A stretch of 64,000 nt of DNA from Flavobacterium panacis. GTDB lineage: Bacteria > Bacteroidota > Bacteroidia > Flavobacteriales > Flavobacteriaceae. Shown piece by piece: positions 8,211-17,373 of the stretch (its first letter is position 1; the number at the start of each line of letters is the position of its first letter). The stretch is from assembly GCF_024649945.1 (NCBI RefSeq), contig NZ_JANKMS010000007.1:297794-361793 (forward strand). The letters run 5' to 3'. A program made the translations under genes and the position numbers. The notes beneath the pieces are model-generated. The model worked only from the letters and a program-made list of their open reading frames with translations, had not been told where the DNA came from and ran no database searches.

Positions 8211-10904
8211 ATGGAGATAACAGAAAATCAAGATTTATTTCAAACCGTTTTTGACTCAATAGCCAATGGCATTGCCGTAATTAAATCTGTGTATAATAAT
8301 CAAGGTGAAGTAAACGATTTCTCGATATTGTTTTTAAATGCTTATGTTTTAAAGCGAATTAATGATTTAGATTATAAAGATAAACGCTACACTGAAGTTT
8401 TTCCGGAAATAAAAGAAAACGGAATTTTTGAAAAGTTTATTGGTACTGCATCAACAGGAATTACTTCCGATTTTGAATCTAAATATACTGCAAACGGTCT
8501 AAAATGCTGGTACAGATTTACAGCTGTCAAGCAAGGAGAATTATTGATTGTTACCAGCGAAGATTTAACCAAAAAGAAAAAAAACGAGATTGCTTTAAAA
8601 AATGCATTAGATACTGCCGAAAAGCAAAAACGATTTTATCATTCTATAGCCAATACAACTCCAGATTTGGTTTATGTATTCGATCTTTCTTATCATTTTA
8701 CATATGCCAATAAAGCCTTACTTTCTATGTGGGGTAAATCGGCAGAAGAATCTATTGGTAAAGGATTAAGAGATAACGGATACGAAGAATGGCATGCCGA
8801 AATGCATGAAAGAGAAATAGACAAAGTAGTTGCCTCAAAAAAAATGATTAGGGGTACAGTGTCGTTTCCTCATGCCGAATTAGGCAGTAGAGTTTACGAT
8901 TATATTTTTGCACCTGTTTTTAATGAAGAAGGTGAAGTAGAAGCTGTTGCAGGAACTACGCGCGACATAACAGAAATCAAGCAAGCAGAGCAACAGCAGG
9001 TTTTGGCAACAAAAAAAGCTGAAGAAAGTGAAGCTACTTTAAAATCGATGATTGACCAAACGCCTTCTCCAACATTAGTATTAATGGGAGATGATTTGGT
9101 AATCAAACAAATCAATAAACATATGCTTGCCATGATCGGCAGGGGAGAAGAAATTATTGGAATGCCGTTGATTGATGTTCTGCCGGAATTAAGAGGGCAG
9201 TATGTTTGGACTCAGGTTCAAAACGTCTATAACGAAGGAACTCCTTTTGATCAGAGTGAAGTTTTGGTGCAACACAATCGTACAGGAGTAAAAAGAGATT
9301 ACTACTATAATTTGGCCTATCGACCTCTAATTGAAGAGGGCAAAATAACAGGAATGATTCAAGTTGCGGTCGATGTTACAGAACAAGTTGTTGCCCGTAA
9401 GAAAATGGAAGAGAGCGAAAACCGATTCCGTGTTTTAATTAATGCTTCTTCAGATTTTGTATATCGAATGAATGCCGATTGGACTGTAATGAGAAACTTA
9501 GAAGGTATCGATTTTCAATCTGATCCCGAAGAACCTATTTTTAACTGGATTGATAAACATATTTATTTTGAAGATCAGGAAAAAGCATTAAAGCTAATTG
9601 CCAATGCAATTGAAAGAAAAGGTACCTTCGAAATGGAACACCGAGTTTTAAAAGCAGATGGTACAATAGGGTGGACGTTTTCAAGAGCCATTCCGATATT
9701 AGACGATCAAAAAAATATAATTGAATGGTTTGGTGCAGCAGGAGATATAACTTCTCAAAAAGAAGTACAACAGATTATTAAAGACAGCGAAGAGAAATTC
9801 AGACAAATGGCAGATCTTGTGCCACAAGTTATCTGGACAGCGCAGCCAGATGGTTCTACAGATTATTACAACAAGCGTTGGTATGAATATACAGGGCTGG
9901 AGGAAAATAAATTTGGAGACCAAAGCTGGGTGCCTCTTTTGCATCGTGATGATGTTTTACCAGTATTAGAAGCTTGGTATATAAGCGTTCAAGGTGGTAC
10001 AAATTATCAGCTTGAATTTAGATTAGAAAATAAAAATACAGGAGAATATCGTTGGTTTTTGAGTAAAGCACTTCCGATACGAGATAAAACAGGAGTGATT
10101 GTTAAATGGTTTGGAACTTGTACCGATATTCACGAACAAAAAACAATCACCGAAAAATTAGAAGGTCTGGTAGCTGCCAGAACAAAAGAACTACAACGTT
10201 CCAACGAAGATTTACAACAGTTTGCGCACGTTGCTTCTCATGATTTAAAAGAACCAGTTCGAAAAATAAAAACATTTACGAGTAGGTTAGAAGAACATCT
10301 CGAAGGCCAATTAGATGAATCTGCAACGAGATTTATTGGTAGAATACATGTTGCTGCAGATCGAATGTTTAATATGATAGACGGTGTGTTGATGTATTCT
10401 AAAATCAATTCTAATTTACAGAAAGCAACGTTAATTGATTTAAACGAAGTTTTAAAAAACATTGAAACGGATTTGGAAGTCTCCTTACAAAATACCAAAG
10501 GAGAGATTTATTACAATGATCTGCCAAAACTAGAAGGAGCTTCGGTACTGATTTATCAGCTTTTCTATAATTTGATTAATAATTCTATTAAATTTGCTAA
10601 AAAAGGAACGCCACCTGTAATCGTGATATCTTCAAAAATAGTTGCTGAAAATCAAAAAGCTATAGCTTTAATTACTGTTGAAGATAACGGAATTGGTTTT
10701 GAAGATGAACAATCAGCACAAATCTTCGAAACTTTTACAAGACTGAATTCTAAGGATGTTTATGAAGGAACAGGATTAGGATTGTCACTCTGTAAGAAGA
10801 TAGTAGAAAGGCATGGAGGAACTATTACGGCAATTGGGCGACCTTATGTTGGGGCAGTTTTTACAATTAAACTTCCTCTAAAGCAACAAGAAAATGGAAT
10901 ATAA
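8211..10904 (+). CDS. cytoplasmic multi-PAS sensor histidine kinase
   Basis: About 897 residues without obvious membrane helices. Four or five PAS/PAC units occupy roughly residues 10-655: repeated W-F-G/G-x-x-x-D-I-T motifs close the PAC segments and PAS cores begin F-R-V-L-I-N-A and F-R-Q-M-A-D-L. HisKA has its His in F-A-H-V-A-S-H-D-L-K-E-P-V, and HATPase has N-L-I-N-N-S-I-K-F, D-N-G-I-G-F and G-T-G-L-G-L-S. I choose ATG at 8211; a GTG nine bases upstream is also in frame. A receiver-only regulator starts 3 nt after the stop, so the two form an operon and probably a phosphorelay. Ligand or light/redox input is not identifiable. Confidence 0.9.
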   Translation: MEITENQDLFQTVFDSIANGIAVIKSVYNNQGEVNDFSILFLNAYVLKRINDLDYKDKRYTEVFPEIKENGIFEKFIGTASTGITSDFESKYTANGLKCWYRFTAVKQGELLIVTSEDLTKKKKNEIALKNALDTAEKQKRFYHSIANTTPDLVYVFDLSYHFTYANKALLSMWGKSAEESIGKGLRDNGYEEWHAEMHEREIDKVVASKKMIRGTVSFPHAELGSRVYDYIFAPVFNEEGEVEAVAGTTRDITEIKQAEQQQVLATKKAEESEATLKSMIDQTPSPTLVLMGDDLVIKQINKHMLAMIGRGEEIIGMPLIDVLPELRGQYVWTQVQNVYNEGTPFDQSEVLVQHNRTGVKRDYYYNLAYRPLIEEGKITGMIQVAVDVTEQVVARKKMEESENRFRVLINASSDFVYRMNADWTVMRNLEGIDFQSDPEEPIFNWIDKHIYFEDQEKALKLIANAIERKGTFEMEHRVLKADGTIGWTFSRAIPILDDQKNIIEWFGAAGDITSQKEVQQIIKDSEEKFRQMADLVPQVIWTAQPDGSTDYYNKRWYEYTGLEENKFGDQSWVPLLHRDDVLPVLEAWYISVQGGTNYQLEFRLENKNTGEYRWFLSKALPIRDKTGVIVKWFGTCTDIHEQKTITEKLEGLVAARTKELQRSNEDLQQFAHVASHDLKEPVRKIKTFTSRLEEHLEGQLDESATRFIGRIHVAADRMFNMIDGVLMYSKINSNLQKATLIDLNEVLKNIETDLEVSLQNTKGEIYYNDLPKLEGASVLIYQLFYNLINNSIKFAKKGTPPVIVISSKIVAENQKAIALITVEDNGIGFEDEQSAQIFETFTRLNSKDVYEGTGLGLSLCKKIVERHGGTITAIGRPYVGAVFTIKLPLKQQENGI

Positions 10905-10907
10905 AGT

Positions 10908-11378
10908 ATGAGTGAAAAAATAATTTTATTGGCTGACGACGATACGGATGATACCGAAATGTTTTGTGAGGCATTAGAAGAAATAGATGGAGACATAATC
11001 TGTCATTGTGCAGAAAATGGAAATGAAGCATGGAAAATACTTAATCAAATCACTGAAAAACCACAGCTGATTTTTCTTGACCTAAATATGCCCGTAATGA
11101 ATGGTTGGGATTGTCTTAAATTAATTAAAAACGACAATTATTATAAAGACATTCCAGTAATCATGATTTCGACTTCTTCACATAAAAATGATATTGAAAC
11201 AGCTTCAAAACTGGGATCTATATGTTATTTGGTGAAACCCAATAGTTTTGGTGATTTAAAGCAGTTACTTCGTGAAATTACCTCTAATCTAGATTGTAAT
11301 TTAAAAGATATTCTTTTGAACCTAAAAGCAAGTGGTTCTAAGTATATCTTTATTTCTAATGAAGAAAACGGTGATTAA
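10908..11378 (+). CDS. receiver-only response regulator (Rcp1-like)
   Basis: 156 residues. The acidic pocket is L-A-D-D-D-T-D-D, the phospho-acceptor Asp lies in F-L-D-L-N-M-P-V-M-N-G, then S/T in M-I-S-T-S-S and Lys in L-V-K-P-N-S. There is no DNA-binding or output domain; the tail of about 35 residues is unassigned. Rcp1-type regulators pair with PAS or phytochrome kinases and act through protein contacts or phosphate relay. The gene is directly downstream of the multi-PAS kinase, which supports pairing. Confidence 0.9.
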   Translation: MSEKIILLADDDTDDTEMFCEALEEIDGDIICHCAENGNEAWKILNQITEKPQLIFLDLNMPVMNGWDCLKLIKNDNYYKDIPVIMISTSSHKNDIETASKLGSICYLVKPNSFGDLKQLLREITSNLDCNLKDILLNLKASGSKYIFISNEENGD

Positions 11379-11384
11379 AAAAAT

Positions 11385-11858
11385 TCAATTACTCTTTTTA
11401 ATCTCCATTTGCACTTTAAATTTACCAGTATAGGGATTTTCTGCCATTAACGAATGTCCGATAACTAAAATGTAATTTCCCTTTTGCTTAATTGGCATTT
11501 TCAAATCCATACCAAATGGGCCATCAGAAGATTTATCTGGAAAAATAATTTGATTAAAACGAATATTTCCTTTACCAGGCTCTGGAATAATGGATGCATT
11601 TAATTCGCCTAAATCTTCGTTTTTAAATTTGACATATACTTTTGAATTAAGAGAATCAAAAGTTGCTTCGGCTTTAAAGACATTTTTTTCATCAGGAAAA
11701 TTCATTGCGATAGTGTCGCCAATTTGTTTATTCTCTTTTTTGTCTTCCTTTTTAACAATAGGAGCAGGAGTTTCAACAGCATTAGAAACAGTAGAATTTT
11801 CCTTTTTTTGACAAGAAAAGAACAAAACTGGGATTAAAAACAACAGTATCTTTTTCAT
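11385..11858 (-). CDS. lipoprotein of unknown function
   Basis: 157 residues with a lipobox (V-L-F-F-S-C, Cys16), a Lys/Glu-rich linker to about residue 50, then a beta-rich domain containing N-F-P-D-E-K-N-V-F-K-A-E-A-T-F-D and ending G-K-F-K-V-Q-M-E-I-K-K. No family is recognised. It converges with the response regulator gene and lies 10 nt downstream of the acidic small protein on the same strand, so the two may be co-transcribed. Probably exported and anchored in an envelope membrane. Confidence 0.6.
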   Translation of the reverse strand: MKKILLFLIPVLFFSCQKKENSTVSNAVETPAPIVKKEDKKENKQIGDTIAMNFPDEKNVFKAEATFDSLNSKVYVKFKNEDLGELNASIIPEPGKGNIRFNQIIFPDKSSDGPFGMDLKMPIKQKGNYILVIGHSLMAENPYTGKFKVQMEIKKSN

Positions 11859-11868
11859 AAGAATAATT

Positions 11869-12156
11869 TTAGCTGATCATTAAAAAAGTACCAGGAGTTT
11901 CTTCGTTTTTGTCGTATTCTCCTTCTAGTTTTTCATCTAAATCTTCTTCTTCCCAATCATTTTCGTCATATTCCGATTCGAAGTCATCTTCAAGATCGTC
12001 TTCCAGTTCTCCAAGTTCTAAGTAAAATGGTTCACGGGTTGTCAATTCATTTGTTAAATTGTTTTCCAGATAATCATCATAATTTAGCAAAAGTTGCTCT
12101 TCATACGAATTCATTTCTCCGTTAAATTCTTCTGATGTGTAATTTTCGAATCTCAT
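11869..12156 (-). CDS. small very acidic protein
   Basis: 95 residues, with Glu and Asp dominating (for example L-E-D-D-L-E-D-D-F-E-S-E-Y-D-E-N-D-W-E-E-E-D). No signal peptide, membrane helix or known domain. Composition suggests a disordered cytosolic protein; similar short acidic proteins occur in flavobacteria without an assigned role. The next gene downstream, 10 nt away, encodes a lipoprotein. Called because the ORF is clean and well placed; function not proposed. Confidence 0.5.
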   Translation of the reverse strand: MRFENYTSEEFNGEMNSYEEQLLLNYDDYLENNLTNELTTREPFYLELGELEDDLEDDFESEYDENDWEEEDLDEKLEGEYDKNEETPGTFLMIS

Positions 12157-12333
12157 AGAATTAATTTTTTAGAATAGTAAATTAATGATGTCTAATTAGT
12201 GCATTAGCTTATCTTAAAATTACCATTTCAAAAAATGAATTCTTTTATATAATTTTCTCGGAGGATTGTTAAATTTTCATTTTAAGGTATTTAAAGTTTT
12301 AGATTTTGTTACCAAAAAAAATAACCAAAAAAC

Positions 12334-12369
12334 AAAAAGCCTGTAAACAAAGAGTTTACAGGCTTTTTT
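12334..12369 (-). terminator. terminator downstream of tmRNA
   Basis: Stem AAAAAGCCTGTAAAC (12334-12348), loop AAAGA, stem GTTTACAGGCTTTTT (12354-12368). It lies directly at the 3' end of ssrA on the minus strand and has A/T tracts on both sides. Confidence 0.85.
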
Positions 12370-12370
12370 G

Positions 12371-12765
12371 TGGAGTCGCCGGGAATCGAACCCGGGTCCA
12401 AACGAGCAACTAAAGAGCTTTCTACACGCTTATTTCCTGATTAGATTTTCGATGTTAAGCTAGGCCAGAAACAGCCACCGAACACTTATCTTCTTAATTT
12501 TCGAAATCCACCCGAAGCTCATGAATATCTAGGTTTATTTTTACGGTTCCCCTGAACGGAACGCCACAAACCAAGGCTTTCCAGGAGAATCCAGCTTCTC
12601 TACCTTGTAGAGACGTGGCGCAATCTTACTATGATTCGGATTAAGCAGCTAAAGCGTAATTATTTTCGCCGTGTAAAAGTTTGAGATCTTATATTTACGA
12701 GCAAGGTCTCAATGCTCGACGTGCTTACTGTTCAATTCGACTCGCTGTCAAAACCAGTCGACCCC
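12371..12765 (-). ncRNA. ssrA: transfer-messenger RNA (tmRNA)
   Basis: On the minus strand the 5' end GGGGTCGACTGG and 3' end CGACTCC-A pair as a 7-bp tRNA-like acceptor stem; the T arm is GGGTTCGATTCCC. The tag reading frame at 12641-12670 translates as GENNYALAA followed by TAA, the tag type found in flavobacteria. With SmpB this RNA rescues stalled ribosomes and marks the nascent chain for degradation. Terminal CCA is not encoded (CAA follows the discriminator A), so it must be added after transcription. Length about 395 nt is usual for Bacteroidetes. Confidence 0.96.
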
Positions 12766-12832
12766 AAAAAATAAGTTTGCAAATTTAGAATATTTGAAAT
12801 TACTTTCTACTAAAATTTTCAGAAAAATTTTG

Positions 12833-14035
12833 TTATTCTTCGTCTTTAAAATTAAAAGGATAATCTCCAAAGACTGGAGCCAATTTACGAACCGCATAAG
12901 TGTTTCTGGTCATCTTGTTAGAAAGTGCGATAATCGTAACACCTTCTTTCATCAAAGTAATGTAAGATGAAGTATTTCCATGCCACCATCCGTTATGGAA
13001 ATAGAAATTTTGTCCCGTTTCCCAATTGATCATTCTAATTCCGAGACCGTAATTTTTAGTTCCTTTGCGTTCGTTGCTGTAACCTGTATAAACTTGTTTC
13101 AATAATTCCGGTTTTAAGAAATCTGGCGATTGTCTAGCTCGGTCAAATTTTAAAAGATCTCTTGCAGTAGAAAAAACATTTTTATCTCCGTATACATTAT
13201 CCAGATAATCAAAACCAATTTCTACTCCATTTCCTTTATAAGACGGAACAATTTTCTTGCGGTCTTTATCATCATCAAAAACATAAGTGTTTTTCATTCC
13301 AAGAGGTTTGAAAATCATTTCAGACATAGCTTCTTTATAGCTTAATCCTGTAATTTTTTCGATAATAAGTGCCAGCATCGCATAATTGGTATTGCAATAA
13401 CTAAAACGTGTTCCAGTTTTAGATTCCAAACCAATGTCTTTTGTTGCCAGAATATTTAAAATGTCTTTATTCGTTAGCTGATTATGTCTGTCCCAAATCG
13501 ATTTATCTCTGTCTGTAAAATAAGCATAATTACGCATTCCAGTACGATGACTTAAAAGCATTCTGATGGTGCAATCTTCGTAAGGAAAGGTTTTTAAAAT
13601 CGTATTCACTTTCTGGTCTAAATCTATTTTACCAGCATTTACCAGTTTTAAAATTGCTGTTGCTGTTAGCACTTTACTTACAGAAGCAATTTGTACAGGT
13701 GTTTCGGGAGTTATTTCAGTTTTTTCATTTTTATTGGCAAAACCATTATATCTTTCAAATAAAATCTGTCCGTTTTTGGCAACTAAGAAACTTCCGTTCA
13801 TGTTGTTGTTGGGCCAGTTTTTATTATAAAAGTGATTTATTCTGCCCATAACCGAATTTTTAAAGGCCTGAGAAACTTTCGGTTCAGCGCCTAAAGGCTT
13901 CATTTTAGGTAATGTATCTTCGACTGTTTGTGCTGCTTCTTCTGTTGTTTTTTTGTTTTGACCACAAGAACTTAAAACTAGTATAGAGAAAAGTAATTGT
14001 GGTATCTTTGTTTTTTTAAGGAAAATCATTTGCAT
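12833..14035 (-). CDS. serine hydrolase, class C beta-lactamase family, lipoprotein
   Basis: 400 residues. Lipobox L-S-S-C (Cys24), a spacer, then the penicillin-binding fold. Catalytic S118-V-S-K121, the Tyr motif F-S-Y-C-N-T-N, and the third motif F-H-N-G-W-W-H-G. These enzymes are mostly esterases or D-Ala peptidases rather than true beta-lactamases. Anchoring to the envelope suggests action on cell-wall or exogenous peptides or esters. ATG codons at 14035 and 14029 are both possible; either keeps the signal. No partner gene adjoins it. Confidence 0.85.
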   Translation of the reverse strand: MQMIFLKKTKIPQLLFSILVLSSCGQNKKTTEEAAQTVEDTLPKMKPLGAEPKVSQAFKNSVMGRINHFYNKNWPNNNMNGSFLVAKNGQILFERYNGFANKNEKTEITPETPVQIASVSKVLTATAILKLVNAGKIDLDQKVNTILKTFPYEDCTIRMLLSHRTGMRNYAYFTDRDKSIWDRHNQLTNKDILNILATKDIGLESKTGTRFSYCNTNYAMLALIIEKITGLSYKEAMSEMIFKPLGMKNTYVFDDDKDRKKIVPSYKGNGVEIGFDYLDNVYGDKNVFSTARDLLKFDRARQSPDFLKPELLKQVYTGYSNERKGTKNYGLGIRMINWETGQNFYFHNGWWHGNTSSYITLMKEGVTIIALSNKMTRNTYAVRKLAPVFGDYPFNFKDEE

Positions 14036-14206
14036 CGTTCTTTAAAAACAAATATATCGAATTCAATTTTGTTGTTTTCTCAATTCTGAGGCTCTTATTT
14101 GTGATTTTTAACTTTCTTTTAAGAAGTGTAAAAATTACTTCTTTGTTTTTCAGCTTTTAACAGATTTGAAACATTTTAAAGTGAATTTTAAAAACAAAAA
14201 TTTAAC

Positions 14207-14223
14207 TAAATTTGTTATATTTG
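14207..14223 (+). promoter_or_regulatory. tandem candidate -7 boxes for the following dehydrogenase gene
   Basis: TAAATTTG (14207-14214) and TATATTTG (14216-14223) both fit the Bacteroidetes -7 consensus TAnnTTTG and lie 54-70 bp before the start codon. No clear -33 TTG at proper spacing was seen. Confidence 0.4.
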
Positions 14224-14276
14224 AAACAAATGCATTGTAAAAAGTTATATTATTAAAAATATTAAATCAAGTTTAG

Positions 14277-15479
14277 ATGAAATTTGGAATCATAAAAGAA
14301 AGAAAAAATCCGCCGGATAGAAGAGTTGTATTTTCTCCAAATGAATTAACAAAGTTGAAACAGCTTTATCATGAAGCAGCTGTAAAAGTGGAAAGTTCTG
14401 ATATTAGAATATTTTCTGATGATGCTTATAAAAACATGGGAATTACTGTTGTTGATGACGTTTCAGATTGCGACGTTTTGTTTGGAGTAAAAGAAGTTCC
14501 TGTTGAAAATCTGATCCCAAACAAGGCTTATTTTTTCTTTTCGCATACCATTAAAAAACAACCTCATAATAGAAAGTTACTTCAGGCGGTTTTAGAAAAA
14601 AATATTGATTTGTATGATCACGAGACTATTGTGGATGAACATGATCGTCGTTTGATTGGTTTTGGAAGATATGCTGGAATGGTGGGTGTTTATAACGGAA
14701 TTAGAGCTTTCGGAATCAAGTTCGAATTGTTTAAACTTCCAAAAGCAGAAACACTTTCAGGAAAAGAGGATTTGATAAAACATTTGAGACGTATTACAAT
14801 GCCAGCGCTGAAATTTGTAGTAACAGGAACCGGAAAGGTGGGAAGTGGAGCAAAAGAAATTTTAGATGCCATTAAAGTAAAAGAAATTACAGTCGATAAT
14901 TATTTGACAAAAAAATATGCGCAAGCTGTTTACGTGCAGCTTGATGTTTTAGAATATAACAAAAGAAAAGACGATCAGGTTTTAGATTTCGTAGATTTTG
15001 TGAATCATCCGGAAGAATATGAGTCTGATTTTGAAAGATTCACAAAAGTGTCTGATATTTATTTTGCTGGACATTTTCATGCAAACAACGCGCCGATGAT
15101 TTTAACCAAAGAAATGTTGAATGCCAGCGACTGTAAATTGAAAGTCGTAGCCGATATCTCTTGTGATGTTAATGGACCAATCGCTTGTACAGTTCGTTCT
15201 TCTACTATTGCAGAACCTTTGTATGGTTATTTTCCGTTAGAAGACAGGGAAGTAGATTTCTTTCATCCAGCTGCGGTTGCCGTAATGGCGGTTGATAATC
15301 TTCCTTGCGAAATTCCGAAAGATGCGAGCGAAGGTTTTGGAGAACAATTTATGGAACACGTAATTCCAGCTTTCTTCAACGGAGACAAAGACGGAATCTT
15401 AAAACGCGCCAAAATCACAGAAAACGGAAAGTTGACAGAGAGATTTAGTTACTTACAAGATTATGTAGACGGGAAATAA
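14277..15479 (+). CDS. NAD(P)-dependent dehydrogenase of the saccharopine/alanine dehydrogenase family
   Basis: 400 residues. The N-terminal domain begins M-K-F-G-I-I-K-E-R-K-N-P-P-D-R-R-V, the substrate-binding opening shared by alanine dehydrogenase, transhydrogenase and lysine-forming saccharopine dehydrogenase. A nucleotide-binding region follows (F-V-V-T-G-T-G-K-V-G-S-G-A, about 180-192) and a conserved D-I-S-C-D-V-N-G-P-I near residue 300, which favours the saccharopine dehydrogenase (LYS1-like) branch. Family placement is firm; the substrate is not, since most bacteria lack the aminoadipate pathway. It is followed by a terminator. Confidence 0.8.
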   Translation: MKFGIIKERKNPPDRRVVFSPNELTKLKQLYHEAAVKVESSDIRIFSDDAYKNMGITVVDDVSDCDVLFGVKEVPVENLIPNKAYFFFSHTIKKQPHNRKLLQAVLEKNIDLYDHETIVDEHDRRLIGFGRYAGMVGVYNGIRAFGIKFELFKLPKAETLSGKEDLIKHLRRITMPALKFVVTGTGKVGSGAKEILDAIKVKEITVDNYLTKKYAQAVYVQLDVLEYNKRKDDQVLDFVDFVNHPEEYESDFERFTKVSDIYFAGHFHANNAPMILTKEMLNASDCKLKVVADISCDVNGPIACTVRSSTIAEPLYGYFPLEDREVDFFHPAAVAVMAVDNLPCEIPKDASEGFGEQFMEHVIPAFFNGDKDGILKRAKITENGKLTERFSYLQDYVDGK

Positions 15480-15481
15480 TT

Positions 15482-15616
15482 GTTAATGGTTAATTGTAAA
15501 TGGTTAATGAAAAGAGCTTTCTAAAATTTTAGAAAGCTCTTTTTTTGTTGATATTGATGAGAATTAACAATTAACCATTAACCATTAACAATTAACCATT
15601 AACCATTAACCATTAA
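15482..15616. repeat. TTAACCA short tandem repeats around a terminator
   Basis: Units of TTAACCA and TTAACAA recur at about 15564-15613, and inverted copies (TGGTTAA) occur at 15487-15508 on the other side of the terminator hairpin. The flanks can pair with each other around it. Simple-sequence expansion between convergent genes; no coding potential. Confidence 0.6.
15510..15547. terminator. bidirectional terminator between dehydrogenase gene and fumC
   Basis: Perfect palindrome with arms AAAAGAGCTTTCTAAAA and TTTTAGAAAGCTCTTTT (15510-15543), continued by T residues on the plus strand and preceded by A residues for the minus strand. Confidence 0.85.
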
Positions 15617-15617
15617 A

Positions 15618-17003
15618 TTATACCATATCCTCTGGCTTCACCCAAGCATCAAAATCTTCTGGAGTTACGTAGCCTAAACGAACAGCTTCTTCTTTAAGAG
15701 TAGTTCCGTTTTTATGGGCTGTTTGTGCAATCTCAGCGGCTTTGTAATAACCAATTTTTGTATTTAAAGCCGTAACCAGCATTAGTGAATTATCAACTAA
15801 TTCTTTAATTCTTTTGTGGTTAGGTTCAATTCCTTGAGCGCAGTGTTCGTCAAAAGAAACACAAGCATCACCTAATAATTGTGCCGATTGTAAAAAGTTT
15901 GCAGCCATTACCGGTTTGAAAACATTCAATTCATAATGACCTTGCATTCCTCCAACGGCAATTGCCATATCATTTCCGATTACCTGAGCACAAACCATAG
16001 TTAAAGCTTCGCATTGCGTCGGATTTACTTTTCCTGGCATGATAGAAGAGCCTGGCTCGTTTTCAGGAATATGAATTTCTCCAATTCCAGAACGTGGTCC
16101 AGAAGCAAGCATTCTAACATCATTTGCTATTTTGTTTAAAGAAACGGCTAATTGTTTTAATGCGCCGTGAGTTTCTACAATGGCATCGTGTGCGGCTAAT
16201 GCTTCAAATTTGTTTTCTGCTGTAACAAAAGGATGATTGGTAAATTGAGCGATATATTCGGCAACTTTTACATCGTAACCTTTTGGAGTGTTTAATCCTG
16301 TTCCAACTGCAGTTCCTCCTAAAGCGATTTCAGATAAATGAGCTAGCGTGTTTTTTAGGGCTTTTAATCCGAAAGCCAATTGAGCCGCATAACCTGAGAT
16401 TTCCTGCCCAAGTGTTAACGGTGTTGCATCCATTAAGTGCGTACGGCCGATTTTTACAACATCTTTGTATTCTATGGCTTTTTTTGCTAATGTAGCGTGT
16501 AGTTTTTCTACACCCGGAATTGTAGTTTCTACTACCATTTTGTAAGCTGCAATATGCATTCCGGTTGGGAAAGTATCATTTGATGATTGTGATTTGTTTA
16601 CATCATCATTGGCTTTAATGAATTGTTCGCCTTCTCCAATTTCAAAACCTTTAAGAACCTGAGCGCGGTTTGCAATAACTTCATTTACGTTCATGTTGCT
16701 TTGAGTTCCAGAACCCGTTTGCCAAATTACTAAAGGAAATTGGTCGTCTAATTTTCCTTCGAGTATTTCGTCGCAAACTGCAGCGATAGCGTCTCTTTTT
16801 TCGATTGGAAGAACTCCTAAATCATAATTAGCATAAGCCGCTGCTTTTTTTAGATAAGCAAAACCTTGTACAATTTCTTTTGGCATGGAACCTGATGGTC
16901 CGATTTTGAAATTATTTCTAGAACGTTCTGTTTGTGCACCCCAATATTTATCAGCTGGAACCTGAACTTCGCCCATGGTGTCTTTCTCTATTCTGTATTT
17001 CAT
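15618..17003 (-). CDS. fumC: class II fumarate hydratase
   Basis: 461 residues, the normal length of FumC. Begins M-K-Y-R-I-E-K-D-T-M-G-E-V, with W-G-A-Q-T-E-R-S at about 20-27, the catalytic His region G-R-T-H-L-M-D-A-T-P, and the superfamily signature G-S-S-I-M-P-G-K-V-N-P. It interconverts fumarate and malate in the TCA cycle without an iron-sulfur cluster, as a cytosolic homotetramer. Monocistronic: a terminator lies downstream and a structured intergenic element upstream. Confidence 0.96.
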   Translation of the reverse strand: MKYRIEKDTMGEVQVPADKYWGAQTERSRNNFKIGPSGSMPKEIVQGFAYLKKAAAYANYDLGVLPIEKRDAIAAVCDEILEGKLDDQFPLVIWQTGSGTQSNMNVNEVIANRAQVLKGFEIGEGEQFIKANDDVNKSQSSNDTFPTGMHIAAYKMVVETTIPGVEKLHATLAKKAIEYKDVVKIGRTHLMDATPLTLGQEISGYAAQLAFGLKALKNTLAHLSEIALGGTAVGTGLNTPKGYDVKVAEYIAQFTNHPFVTAENKFEALAAHDAIVETHGALKQLAVSLNKIANDVRMLASGPRSGIGEIHIPENEPGSSIMPGKVNPTQCEALTMVCAQVIGNDMAIAVGGMQGHYELNVFKPVMAANFLQSAQLLGDACVSFDEHCAQGIEPNHKRIKELVDNSLMLVTALNTKIGYYKAAEIAQTAHKNGTTLKEEAVRLGYVTPEDFDAWVKPEDMV

Positions 17004-17082
17004 TTTGTTGTATGTAAAATGTTATTTGAAAAAATGTGAATGTTACTTGTGAAAATTAAAAATTGAAGCTTCTTTTGAAAAT

Positions 17083-17205
17083 GAGTTTCCTAGCCCTGAT
17101 GGGAGCGGCATCTCCCGATTTAGAAAAACAAGGCTTTTTAGCCGTAGTTTTTGTTTATCGGGAATACAGCGGACAGCAGGAAACAGCTCCTGAAAATTAT
17201 TATGG
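17083..17205. ncRNA. structured intergenic element upstream of fumC (candidate RNA, strand uncertain)
   Basis: On the plus strand four helices nest: GGAGC (17102-17106) with GCTCC (17186-17190); TCCCGAT (17113-17119) with ATCGGGA (17157-17163); AAAAAC (17124-17129) with GTTTTT (17147-17152); GGCT (17132-17135) with AGCC (17140-17143). TTTCC (17086-17090) could also pair GGAAA (17179-17183), giving a pseudoknot. From memory, flavobacterial genomes carry many copies with the same AGCCCTGAT...GGAGCGGCAT...ACAGCGGACAGCAGGAA framework and a variable hairpin. Short frames on both strands here look like by-products of that structure. An Rfam search, for example against Flavo-1, would identify it. 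Confidence 0.5.
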
Positions 17206-17315
17206 GTTTCTAAGAACTCTTTATTTAAAAGGTTTCGCATTCAAAAAATAGCTTATTTAAAATGAGTATAAATATACGGATAAATGTTATTTAACGAAAA
17301 TTGATTTAGTTTTTA

Positions 17316-17346
17316 TTGCTGAGAAAAAATATATAGCCTACATTTG
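17316..17346 (+). promoter_or_regulatory. promoter of the 57-residue membrane protein gene
   Basis: -33 TTG at 17316-17318 and -7 box TACATTTG at 17339-17346 (fits TAnnTTTG) are separated by 20 bp, matching the Bacteroidetes housekeeping consensus. The start codon lies 28 nt downstream. Confidence 0.65.
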
Positions 17347-17373
17347 CGGTAACATTCAAAAATTCCGGAAAAC

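Noticed and set aside
17043..17251. Overlapping 62- and 65-codon frames on opposite strands
   Set aside because: Both coincide with the nested-hairpin element, lack promoters or similarity, and the helices explain the open frames.
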